NCBI GenBank assembly: GCA_964594775.1
Contig: CAZQNO010000080.1
Coordinates: 1-10,718 of the forward strand
Origin: CAYFVU01 sp964594775
GTDB lineage: Bacteria; Spirochaetota; Spirochaetia; DSM-16054; Sediminispirochaetaceae
Length of the DNA stretch: 10,718 nucleotides
Reading direction: 5' to 3'
Shown: one piece after another, positions 1 to 6,651 of the stretch
How positions within the stretch are numbered: the first letter of the stretch is position 1
How the letters are laid out: every line of letters begins with the position of its first letter
Made by a program: the position numbers and the translations under genes
The notes under the pieces: generated by a model
What the model was told of the DNA's origin: nothing
Database searches by the model: none
What the model saw: only the letters and a program-made list of their open reading frames with translations

Positions 1-148
1 GGGTGGAGGGCTGTTTGCTTGTAATATCTGCAGGATTGGGACCAGTAAAAAAAGAGTAGTTCGTTGGGCCCTGGAGCAATGAGGAAATGAAAGCAATCGA
101 CGGCCTCGATTCAGGTAACCGTATAGGTCCTCATCCGGACGAGTTCGG

Positions 149-2863
149 TTAGTTTTCTATTTCCATCAGTTTCGCTCGTACCTCGGCAAGCGTTTTTTCG
201 CCTACGCTCTTGAGTGTTTCCACCTGTTCCATGCACTTCGCTCTTACGGCGGGATCCGTTTCTCCCGCCGATTCGGAGGCCGCATCAGCCGTTCTTCGAG
301 CATCAAGCTCCAGCATTTCGCTAATGTCATGGAGTTCCGACATCTGAAGGGTTAGTGCCGCACCCTTGATTCCATGGGCGATGGCGGTCAATACTTTCCA
401 ATCCCCTGCCTCCGCCGCCCTTGTAATCCCCTCGATCCGGCTAGGCATATCCTCGAGAAATGCCTGTAAAAGCTCGGCCATGTGCTCCGCATCATCATTG
501 GTAAGCGACTTCAATGCGGCAAAATCGAAAAGCCTCTCGGTGGTCCCCCTTGCCGTGGTTCCGGAACTTTCGCTAATGCCCGGATTCCCACTCATTTCCA
601 TCTCTTCGAAATTTCCCTGCAGCCGGCGCTCCAAAACCTCAGCCACCCGCTTCGGCTCCAATGGCTTTGTGAGGTAGTCGTCCATTCCCGCTTCCACGCA
701 TCTTTCCCGGTCACCGGCCATCGCGTGGGCGGTCATGGCGATAATGGGGATATCCGGAGAGGCGGGAGCGGCCCTGTTCTCTCTAATTGCCTTCGTTGCT
801 TCGAAGCCGTCCATAATCGGCATCTGCACATCCATAAGCACGAGATCGCACGGCGTCTCGGAAAGGAGTTCCAGCGCTTCGGCACCGTTTGCGGCCGCGA
901 AAGTTCTGTATCCCATCTTCTCGAGACTCCTCTGGGCTAAGAGCTGGTTTACCGAATTGTCCTCCACAATGAGGATGCGATATCTGCTGTTGGCGGCCTT
1001 GAATTTGAAACGCTTCGTTTTTCCCGCGCGCCTATTCTTCTTCCCATCGTCGATCATGCTTTCGGATCTAAGTAAGGAAAGGAGCCTCTCTTCCCTGACG
1101 GGCTTCTTGATAAAGGCATCGAAGCCGCTGCACACCGCTCCTATACATACGATTTTAGGAGAACTGCTGAGCATGCCCCTTATTTCTTTCGGAAAAGCCT
1201 CTAAGGGGAGATCGGTCAGTGCATCGTTCACCATCAACATGCCGTAGGCTTTTCCTGCCTCCTCCGCCCGCTTCAGCTCCCCCCGAGCCGTAGAGATATC
1301 CGGTGCATAGAAAACAAATGCGTTATGGTGGGCGGCAAGATCACCTATCATCTCCCTCTGAGCCGGCGAATTGTCTACAATCATTAAGCGCAGCCCCTCC
1401 GCCGACCATTGCTCTTCGTTCATTTTCGTCTCAAAGAGGGGAATGGTTACGGTAAAGCAGGAGCCGGCCCCGGGTTTACTCTCCACCTCTACTCTGCCGT
1501 TCATCATCTCCGTCAAGCGTTTTACCAAAGAAAGGCCAAGTCCGGTACCTTCATAGTTTCTGCTCGTCGAGCTGTCGGCTTGGGAGAAGGGCGAGAAGAG
1601 CTCCTCTCTATTCTCCTCTTCGATGCCGATGCCCGTATCTCTCACTTCGAAGCGTATGATGATTCTCTCTCCGTCACTCCCGAATTTTCCTGCTTTGAGT
1701 ACAACCTCTCCCGTGTGGGTAAATTTCACCGCGTTGCCAAGGAGATTATCCAGTATCTGCAGCAGACGTCTCGAATCCCCGTAGAGTCTTCGCGGAATAT
1801 TCGGGTCGACGTGACAGACCAAGGAAAGATTCTTTTCTTCTGCCGATACGGCGTGCCGATCGAGCAGAGTCCCTGCTATTTTTGCAAGGTCAAAATCATT
1901 CTGTTCTAAATTTAATCGTCCGGATTCGATTCTCGAGAAGTCGAGAATATCGTTTATCAAACTGAGGAGATGAGTGCCGCTGTCGATGACCGTCTGCAGG
2001 TAATCCTGCTGTTGCTCATTCAAGGCCGTTTCGAACAGAAGGTTCGAACTGCCGATTATGGCATTCATCGGGGTTCGAATTTCGTGGCTCATATTTGCGA
2101 GAAATTCCGTCTTGGCCCGGTTGGCCCGTTCGGCTTCAGACTTTGCCTCAAGGAGACTCTCTTCTTTTTCCTTGAGTTCGGTAATGTCATGGGCAAAGGT
2201 GAGGAGACTACCCTGCTCTTTATCCTCCAGCAGGACAGAAGATACGGTGAAGCTCCTGCTGTTTTTCCCTAGAGGTATTGAGAGCTCTTTCCCCTGTATC
2301 TCCCCTTTTTCACCTAGTTCCTCGATGTAGCTGTTTCTTTCTTCTTCGTTTTTCCACAGACGGAGGGCGGCGGCGGTTTTTCCTATGCACTCCTCTCGGC
2401 CCATCCGGATCATTTTGAGCAAGGCGGGGTTCGCGTCGATAATCGTTCCGTCATTCAGGGCGGTCAAGAGTATGGGATCCGGACTTTTGTGAAAAATCTG
2501 TGAGAAACGCTTTTCTACAATTTTTTTGGAATCTTCCGCCGCTTTGCGCACGCTTACATCATGAAGAATTGCAAGACTCACGCGTTGGCCGTACCATGTT
2601 GTTTCCGTCGCCGCCAGTTCGACCCAGCGATGCCCTTGTTTCCGGTTGAGTATCTCGATTTCCGTTGTTTCGACGGCGATCAGGGGCAGACCGATATTGG
2701 TCCCGATCAGTTCCTCGATTTCTCGTCCGAATATTTCCCCCGCCGCAGGATTACAGAAGAGGATATCCCCCTTTCCATCGACGATGAGAATGCCGTCGCG
2801 GCTCTTTTCCAGCAGAACGACGAAGGGATTACTGTGGGAATCGAAATTTTTAATTGCTGCCAT
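149..2863 (-). CDS. Soluble hybrid sensor histidine kinase (PAS-PAS-HisKA-HATPase-REC-REC-HPt)
   Basis: This 904-residue protein is a tripartite, BarA-like phosphorelay kinase. Domains in order: PAS at about 11-108, a second PAS at about 118-230, a short helical linker, HisKA with the phosphoacceptor in SHEIRTPMNA (His260), and HATPase_c with an N box (Asn373/Asn377), G1 DTGIGI (Asp409) and G2 GTGLGLSL (439-446). A receiver-like domain follows at about 490-600, then a full receiver at about 627-748 (Glu634/Asp635, phosphoacceptor Asp678, Thr711, Lys733), then a C-terminal HPt domain with His830 in AHGIKGAA. In the family, phosphate passes His-Asp-His to a separate response regulator. There is no signal peptide or membrane segment, so it should sense a cytoplasmic cue through the PAS domains. 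No response regulator lies next to it. The first receiver has Asn546 where the phosphorylated Asp should be, so it is probably inactive. ATG at 2863 is the only usable start, because an in-frame stop lies three codons upstream; its ribosome binding site is weak. The signal and output are unknown. Confidence 0.95.
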   Translation of the reverse strand: MAAIKNFDSHSNPFVVLLEKSRDGILIVDGKGDILFCNPAAGEIFGREIEELIGTNIGLPLIAVETTEIEILNRKQGHRWVELAATETTWYGQRVSLAILHDVSVRKAAEDSKKIVEKRFSQIFHKSPDPILLTALNDGTIIDANPALLKMIRMGREECIGKTAAALRLWKNEEERNSYIEELGEKGEIQGKELSIPLGKNSRSFTVSSVLLEDKEQGSLLTFAHDITELKEKEESLLEAKSEAERANRAKTEFLANMSHEIRTPMNAIIGSSNLLFETALNEQQQDYLQTVIDSGTHLLSLINDILDFSRIESGRLNLEQNDFDLAKIAGTLLDRHAVSAEEKNLSLVCHVDPNIPRRLYGDSRRLLQILDNLLGNAVKFTHTGEVVLKAGKFGSDGERIIIRFEVRDTGIGIEEENREELFSPFSQADSSTSRNYEGTGLGLSLVKRLTEMMNGRVEVESKPGAGSCFTVTIPLFETKMNEEQWSAEGLRLMIVDNSPAQREMIGDLAAHHNAFVFYAPDISTARGELKRAEEAGKAYGMLMVNDALTDLPLEAFPKEIRGMLSSSPKIVCIGAVCSGFDAFIKKPVREERLLSLLRSESMIDDGKKNRRAGKTKRFKFKAANSRYRILIVEDNSVNQLLAQRSLEKMGYRTFAAANGAEALELLSETPCDLVLMDVQMPIMDGFEATKAIRENRAAPASPDIPIIAMTAHAMAGDRERCVEAGMDDYLTKPLEPKRVAEVLERRLQGNFEEMEMSGNPGISESSGTTARGTTERLFDFAALKSLTNDDAEHMAELLQAFLEDMPSRIEGITRAAEAGDWKVLTAIAHGIKGAALTLQMSELHDISEMLELDARRTADAASESAGETDPAVRAKCMEQVETLKSVGEKTLAEVRAKLMEIEN

Positions 2864-2910
2864 GGTCTTTTAAAAAAGTAGTAATCTTTACTCTCCATTG
2901 CAAGCATAAC

Positions 2911-2939
2911 TTGACCCTTTTCCGCTTTTCGCCTATAGT
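2911..2939 (+). promoter_or_regulatory. Sigma70-type promoter of the ilvBN leader
   Basis: TTGACC at 2911-2916 and TATAGT at 2934-2939 are separated by exactly 17 bp, a near-consensus housekeeping promoter. Transcription should begin near 2946, giving an untranslated leader of about 250 bases before ilvB. It lies in the gap between the divergent hybrid-kinase gene and ilvB and points only toward ilvB. Predicted from sequence, not mapped. Confidence 0.75.
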
Positions 2940-2962
2940 TTCTCCTCAAAGGTACGGAGCAT

Positions 2963-3082
2963 ATGTATATACTACAGGGAAGCACGGCAATCATTTTTTT
3001 TGTTCTCGGATTCCTCGCACAGCTAGTTCTCCTTGTAGCGGTACTATGCCCCGCAACCGGATGCCGGCGGGAGAGCGATTAG
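2963..3082 (+). CDS. ilvBN leader peptide (39 aa, branched-chain-rich attenuator peptide)
   Basis: This short open frame begins with ATG at 2963 and ends with TAG at 3080-3082, between the promoter and a strong terminator upstream of ilvB. Of its 39 residues, 14 are Ile, Leu or Val (positions 3, 4, 10, 11, 14, 15, 18, 21-25, 27 and 28), with LVLLVAVL at 21-28 as the densest run. Leader peptides rich in the end-product amino acids are the known sensors of attenuation in enterobacterial ilv operons: a ribosome short of charged tRNA stalls in the run and prevents the terminator from forming. Possible ribosome binding sites are AAAGG at 2948-2952 or GGAG at 2956-2959; neither has ideal spacing. 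The peptide is hydrophobic, so a small membrane protein is the alternative, but position, composition and the adjacent terminator favour an attenuation leader. Confidence 0.75.
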   Translation: MYILQGSTAIIFFVLGFLAQLVLLVAVLCPATGCRRESD

Positions 3083-3102
3083 GCTGAGGAGAGACACCTG
3101 CA

Positions 3103-3139
3103 GGGGCCTGTCGCCGACTCGGCGGCAGGCCCCTTTTTT
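3103..3139 (+). terminator. Intrinsic terminator (attenuator) upstream of ilvB
   Basis: The left arm (3103-3116) and right arm (3120-3133) form a 14-bp, GC-rich stem with a single G-U pair and a three-base loop, followed at once by six T residues (3134-3139). It lies 20 bases after the leader-peptide stop and 57 bases before the ilvB start, with no complete gene needing termination ahead of it except the leader. That placement identifies it as the conditional terminator of an attenuator. A competing pairing exists: GCCCCGCA at 3048-3055 can pair with 3099-3107, which includes the first bases of the left arm. Confidence 0.85.
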
Positions 3140-3184
3140 CTTGGTTTCTCCCTTCCTCTTTTTTCTCCGGCGGTACTACTATCG

Positions 3185-3191
3185 AAGGAGG
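3185..3191 (+). promoter_or_regulatory. Ribosome binding site of ilvB
   Basis: AAGGAGG lies five bases before the ATG at 3197. It is the strongest Shine-Dalgarno sequence in the window and settles the ilvB start. It lies downstream of the terminator, so it appears in the mRNA only on read-through. Confidence 0.85.
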
Positions 3192-3196
3192 AACCC

Positions 3197-4888
3197 ATGA
3201 AAAAGGGTAAATCGACCGGAGCAAAGGCCTTGATACGGTCATTGGAGAAGGAAGGCGTCGAATTGATCTTCGGCTATCCCGGTGGGGCAAACCTGCCGGC
3301 CTACGAGGCCCTCGGCAGATCGTCGATTCGTCACATACAGGCCAGACACGAGCAGGGAGCGGCCCACATGGCCGACGGTTATGCCCGTGCATCGGGTAAA
3401 ACCGGCGTCTGCATGGCGACCAGCGGTCCCGGTGCCACCAACTTGGTTACCGGAGTTGCCACCGCCTACATGGATTCTTCCCCCGTTGTCGCGGTCACGG
3501 GGCAGGTCCCGCGAAGCATGATCGGCAACGACGCCTTTCAAGAGGTCGACATAACCGGCATTACCATCCCCATTACCAAGCACAATTACCTCCTTCAGTC
3601 AGCCAATCAGGTCGCCCCCACCGTCGAGGAGGCTTTCTACCTCGCCCAAAGCGGAAGAAGGGGCCCCGTACTGATCGACATTCCGAAGGATGTCATGATC
3701 GAGGAATACGCCGAAGAAAAGGAAAAGCGGTTTGTCCTGGAAGGCTACAACCCGACGGTGAAGGGCCATCCCGGACAGATTAAGCGGGCCGCAGCCATGA
3801 TTAGAGAAGCCGAACGGCCGGTGATAATCAGCGGCGGCGGCGTATTTCTCGCCGATGCCTTTAAGCCCCTCGCCGCTTTCATCGATCTCGTCGACCTGCC
3901 CGTCGTTCATACGCTTATGGGCAAATCGGCCTTCGACAACAGAGATCTCCGTAATCTCGGCCTTTTCGGCTACCACGGCAGCCGGCTCTCTAACACGGCG
4001 GTATCGAAGGCGGACCTTTTGATCGCAATAGGCACCCGCTTCGGTGACCGCTCCACCGGGCCCCTCGCCGGTTTTGCACGGGAGGCGAAGATTATTCACA
4101 TCGACGTAGACCCGGCGGAAATAGGAAAAAACGTTCCCGCCTACCTTCCCATCGTCGGCGACGTTGCCGATATCGTACCCAAGCTGCAGGCACAGCTCGA
4201 TCCCTACTCAGCAAAGGCCGGACAGAAAGAGTGGAGCCGAAAGATGCGGCGCGATAAAGGTGAAGCTATTGGCAGCGAAACAAAAAATTTCACCACCTCA
4301 ACCATTCTCACTAACGCCGCTGAATACTTTTCCGACCCCATCCTCGTCACCGATGTGGGACGGCACCAGATCTATGCGGCCCGCTATTTTCCCGTTTCCG
4401 CCGGCCGACGCTTTATTAGCTCCGGCGGCTTGGGTACCATGGGCTTCGGTCTTCCCGCGGCAATAGGCGCCTCCATGGGTAATCCCGAAGCACAGGTTGT
4501 CTTGGTAACGGGCGACGGTTCCTTTCTTATGAACATCCAGGAGCTGGTGACTGCAGCTGAAATTGAGGTGGATATAACCGTACTCGTTATGAACGACAGC
4601 CGCTTAGGTATGATTCAACAGCTGCAGGATGATTTTTACGGAGCCCGCTTCGACGTGAGCAAATTCCCCGTCGATGTACGCTTCGACAAACTGGCGGAGA
4701 CCTTCGGCAACACCGGTGTCCGCGTAGAAAACGACGATGAACTGCGGAATGCTCTTAAGGAAAGGAGCTCAAAGCCTCTCGGAGAGGGGGGCTTGACGGT
4801 GATCGACTGCCGCCTCGAAGAGGAAGGCAACGTCTATCCGATGGTTACCGGATCTCATCTCTTAGAACTGGTGGAAGGAGAAGCATAA
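3197..4888 (+). CDS. ilvB: Acetohydroxyacid synthase, large catalytic subunit
   Basis: IlvB condenses two pyruvates to 2-acetolactate, or pyruvate with 2-ketobutyrate to 2-aceto-2-hydroxybutyrate, the first common step of valine, leucine and isoleucine synthesis. It is a cytoplasmic ThDP, Mg2+ and FAD enzyme. The 563-residue length is normal. The N-terminal ThDP domain carries the catalytic Glu52 in RHEQGAAHMADGYAR; GQVPRSMIGNDAFQE (Pro105) is typical of AHAS; the FAD-binding middle domain includes GTRFGDR (279-285) and HIDVDPAEIGKN; the C-terminal ThDP domain has GDGSF at 439-443 and the paired Asn466. The conserved GMVxQWQ segment reads GMIQQLQ (471-477), so Leu476 replaces the usual Trp. 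Homologous catabolic acetolactate synthases lack a small subunit and the FAD features, whereas here ilvN follows directly. ATG at 3197 is supported by AAGGAGG. Expression is probably controlled by the leader attenuator upstream. Confidence 0.97.
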   Translation: MKKGKSTGAKALIRSLEKEGVELIFGYPGGANLPAYEALGRSSIRHIQARHEQGAAHMADGYARASGKTGVCMATSGPGATNLVTGVATAYMDSSPVVAVTGQVPRSMIGNDAFQEVDITGITIPITKHNYLLQSANQVAPTVEEAFYLAQSGRRGPVLIDIPKDVMIEEYAEEKEKRFVLEGYNPTVKGHPGQIKRAAAMIREAERPVIISGGGVFLADAFKPLAAFIDLVDLPVVHTLMGKSAFDNRDLRNLGLFGYHGSRLSNTAVSKADLLIAIGTRFGDRSTGPLAGFAREAKIIHIDVDPAEIGKNVPAYLPIVGDVADIVPKLQAQLDPYSAKAGQKEWSRKMRRDKGEAIGSETKNFTTSTILTNAAEYFSDPILVTDVGRHQIYAARYFPVSAGRRFISSGGLGTMGFGLPAAIGASMGNPEAQVVLVTGDGSFLMNIQELVTAAEIEVDITVLVMNDSRLGMIQQLQDDFYGARFDVSKFPVDVRFDKLAETFGNTGVRVENDDELRNALKERSSKPLGEGGLTVIDCRLEEEGNVYPMVTGSHLLELVEGEA

Positions 4889-5367
4889 TGAAACATACCA
4901 TATCGATTCTCTGCGACGATACTCCCGGTGTGATGACCCGCATCAGCGGCCTCTTCTCCCGGAGGGGCTTCAACATCGAAAGCCTCACCGTGGGACATAC
5001 CGAGCTGCCCGGCAAGAGCAGATTCACCATTGTGGTGGAAGGAAACGAGGAAATCCTTGAGCAGGTGCGAAAGCAGCTGCAGAAACTCGTTCATGTGATA
5101 AAGGTCTGGGATCTGGACATGGAGCGTATCCTCGAGCGTGAACATGCCCTCATAAAGGTGGAGGTCCACGACAAGGACCGGGCCATTCTCCTTCAGCTGA
5201 TCACCGCCCTGCAGGCGCGGATAGTAAACTCCAGCGGTCCCGTATGGGTCCTCGAGATCACCGGCGATACGGCGGCGGTAGACAGCGCCATTAACTTGAT
5301 GAGCCAATTCACCATTTTAGAATCGATTCGAACGGGAAAGATTGCCCTCGAACAGGGAACAAGGTAG
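4888..5367 (+). CDS. ilvN: Acetohydroxyacid synthase, small regulatory subunit
   Basis: The small subunit activates IlvB and, in the family, gives feedback inhibition by valine. At 159 residues it matches the usual two-domain small subunit (E. coli IlvH is similar in size). The N-terminal ACT domain (about 1-75) has the signature DDTPGVMTRISGLFSRRGFN followed by IESLTV; the C-terminal domain (about 80-159) follows the ACT-like fold of the family. In IlvH numbering the effector-site residues Gly14 and Asn29 are kept, while residue 11 is Asp rather than the usual Asn. Its ATG overlaps the ilvB stop by one base (TAATG), which points to translational coupling and roughly equal subunit production; AAGGAG at 4875-4880 is its ribosome binding site. 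Only 19 bp separate its stop from the convergent cyclase gene, and I see no convincing terminator there. Confidence 0.96.
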   Translation: MKHTISILCDDTPGVMTRISGLFSRRGFNIESLTVGHTELPGKSRFTIVVEGNEEILEQVRKQLQKLVHVIKVWDLDMERILEREHALIKVEVHDKDRAILLQLITALQARIVNSSGPVWVLEITGDTAAVDSAINLMSQFTILESIRTGKIALEQGTR

Positions 5368-5386
5368 CGGTTTGCCGCGCTGAGCC

Positions 5387-6583
5387 TCAGACTTGAATGA
5401 GAGGCAATTGGTGGTCGGCCGGCTCATCGTGTTGATCATCGGTGTACTGGCGGATCAAATGGTATACCTGCGAGGGTTCGTACTTTGAATAGCTCACGCC
5501 GAAGACGTTCTGATCTTCCCGACTGGCCACCTCGTTGACCCACACCACCTGGGCATGCACATCGTAGAGTGCCTGCTGCTCCCTGTCTTCGAGCCGGATC
5601 CTCACTATCTGCCCCGGAGAGAGCTCGGCCTTGGCCTTTCCCGCCAAACCGGAAACGGAGATATCGTTTATCCGTCCTCTGTGGTAGTTTACTTCGTCTG
5701 TGGAAAGGGAGAAGCCGGCACCGATGCGGTAGCGGCGGGCGTCCCGCCGTTCGGCCTCCTGAACGCTTATGCGGTCTTTTCCCCGCATTTTCGAAAGATA
5801 GAGGCCCTTGTCGGCGATATCCACCAGCCGGCCCAGTTCTTCGGTATGATAGGGATAGTTGGCTATACCTCCCGAGAAGGTAATTTTTAGCTCACGGGGA
5901 AAGTCGTGCGCTCTGACGCTTTCTAAGAGCCTCTCTGAGAAAATTATGGCGCCGTGAATGTCCGTATGGGGAAGAAGTATGATAAATTCCTCGCCGCCGT
6001 ACCTTGCTCCAACGTCCTCGGAACGAAGATGGTTCTTGATGATATACGAGAGCCCCTTCAACACCTCATCGCCTAGCGGATGTCCGTAGGAATCGTTTAC
6101 CTTTTTGAAGTTATCGATGTCGATCATGACAATAGAAAAAGTGTGCCCGTTGCGCAGAGAACGATGGATCTCCTTGTCCAGCTGTTCGTCGAAGTAGCGT
6201 CGATTGTAGAGTCCGGTAAGACCGTCTACCGTGGAGAGCTTGAGGATGGAGTCGTAGCGGCTGAGTTCCATGATTTTCGGGTAATTGAGCTTCGGATTGA
6301 TGTTGAGCAGATAGTCGAGCATGGCGACCCGAAAGCCGACCCTTCTTCCTATCTTCGTTTCCAAGTCTTCGGCGTGTTGTATGATCTTCTTATAATGGAA
6401 TTCCGCCTCTTTTTCGTTCATATCTATGTCGGAGAGAAGGCGGATGATATGGGAAAAGAGCCCGTATTCCTCGCGCTCCAGTTTTGAAAAGCTTTCGGCG
6501 AGCGGATCTTTAGACGCCGGACGACTGTAGAGACCGCGAATAATACGGGAGGTGATCGTTTGATCACCCTCTGTTACTTTCAT
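5387..6583 (-). CDS. Diguanylate cyclase with C-terminal PilZ domain (GGDEF-PilZ)
   Basis: This 398-residue cytoplasmic protein should make cyclic di-GMP from two GTP and also bind it. Residues 1-115 are a helical N-terminal region I do not recognise, probably an input or dimerisation module. The GGDEF domain (about 116-275) begins at DGLTGLYNRR, has the metal-binding DIDNFK (155-160), an intact active site GGEEF (196-200) and an RSED motif (187-190) exactly five residues before it, which fits the RxxD product-inhibition site. The PilZ domain (about 278-380) has the RxxxR element in RRDARR (279-284) and DISVSG (307-312), matching DxSxxG, so c-di-GMP binding looks intact. No membrane segment is seen. 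ATG at 6583 is preceded at six bases by AGAGGGG (6590-6596). It is divergent from hpt. Target and input signal are unknown; control of motility or surface behaviour is the usual role of such proteins. Confidence 0.93.
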   Translation of the reverse strand: MKVTEGDQTITSRIIRGLYSRPASKDPLAESFSKLEREEYGLFSHIIRLLSDIDMNEKEAEFHYKKIIQHAEDLETKIGRRVGFRVAMLDYLLNINPKLNYPKIMELSRYDSILKLSTVDGLTGLYNRRYFDEQLDKEIHRSLRNGHTFSIVMIDIDNFKKVNDSYGHPLGDEVLKGLSYIIKNHLRSEDVGARYGGEEFIILLPHTDIHGAIIFSERLLESVRAHDFPRELKITFSGGIANYPYHTEELGRLVDIADKGLYLSKMRGKDRISVQEAERRDARRYRIGAGFSLSTDEVNYHRGRINDISVSGLAGKAKAELSPGQIVRIRLEDREQQALYDVHAQVVWVNEVASREDQNVFGVSYSKYEPSQVYHLIRQYTDDQHDEPADHQLPLIQV

Positions 6584-6601
6584 TACTATCCCCTCTTTAC
6601 T

Positions 6602-6630
6602 AATCTACCCTAGTATTGTGCAGAAATCAA
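6602..6630 (-). promoter_or_regulatory. Predicted promoter of the GGDEF-PilZ gene
   Basis: On the minus strand TTGATT (6630-6625) and TAGATT (6607-6602) are separated by 17 bp, placing the start of transcription shortly before the AGAGGGG ribosome binding site. Its elements lie inside the hpt promoter region on the other strand, so the two promoters probably compete. Predicted by match to consensus only. Confidence 0.5.
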
Positions 6631-6644
6631 GCGTACGGTACAAT
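6616..6644 (+). promoter_or_regulatory. Predicted hpt promoter giving a leaderless mRNA
   Basis: TTGTGC (6616-6621) and TACAAT (6639-6644) are separated by 17 bp. The expected start of transcription, about seven bases after the -10 box, is at 6651-6652, which is the A of the hpt ATG. No Shine-Dalgarno sequence precedes that ATG, in agreement with a leaderless transcript. Confidence 0.55.
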
Positions 6645-6651
6645 TACTGCT

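Noticed and set aside
1371..1909. Plus-strand open frames opposite the hybrid-kinase HisKA, HATPase and receiver regions
   Set aside because: They mirror strongly conserved kinase codons on the other strand and encode no recognisable protein.
2880..2892. AGTAA-TCT-TTACT dyad upstream of the hybrid kinase
   Set aside because: A 5-bp inverted repeat with a 3-bp spacer in AT-rich sequence is expected by chance, and no second copy was seen.
2965..2972. GTATATAC palindrome here and again at 10711-10718
   Set aside because: Only two copies of an 8-bp AT-rich palindrome, one of them inside the leader-peptide coding sequence, so no shared operator is supported.
2707..2994. Minus-strand open frame overlapping the start of the hybrid kinase
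   Set aside because: It overlaps the first PAS domain in another frame, crosses the ilv promoter and resembles no family; it is a chance frame.
5368..5407. Possible bidirectional terminator between ilvN and the cyclase gene
   Set aside because: TTGCC (5372-5376) and GGCAA (5403-5407) are five bases each with a 26-base loop and no T run.
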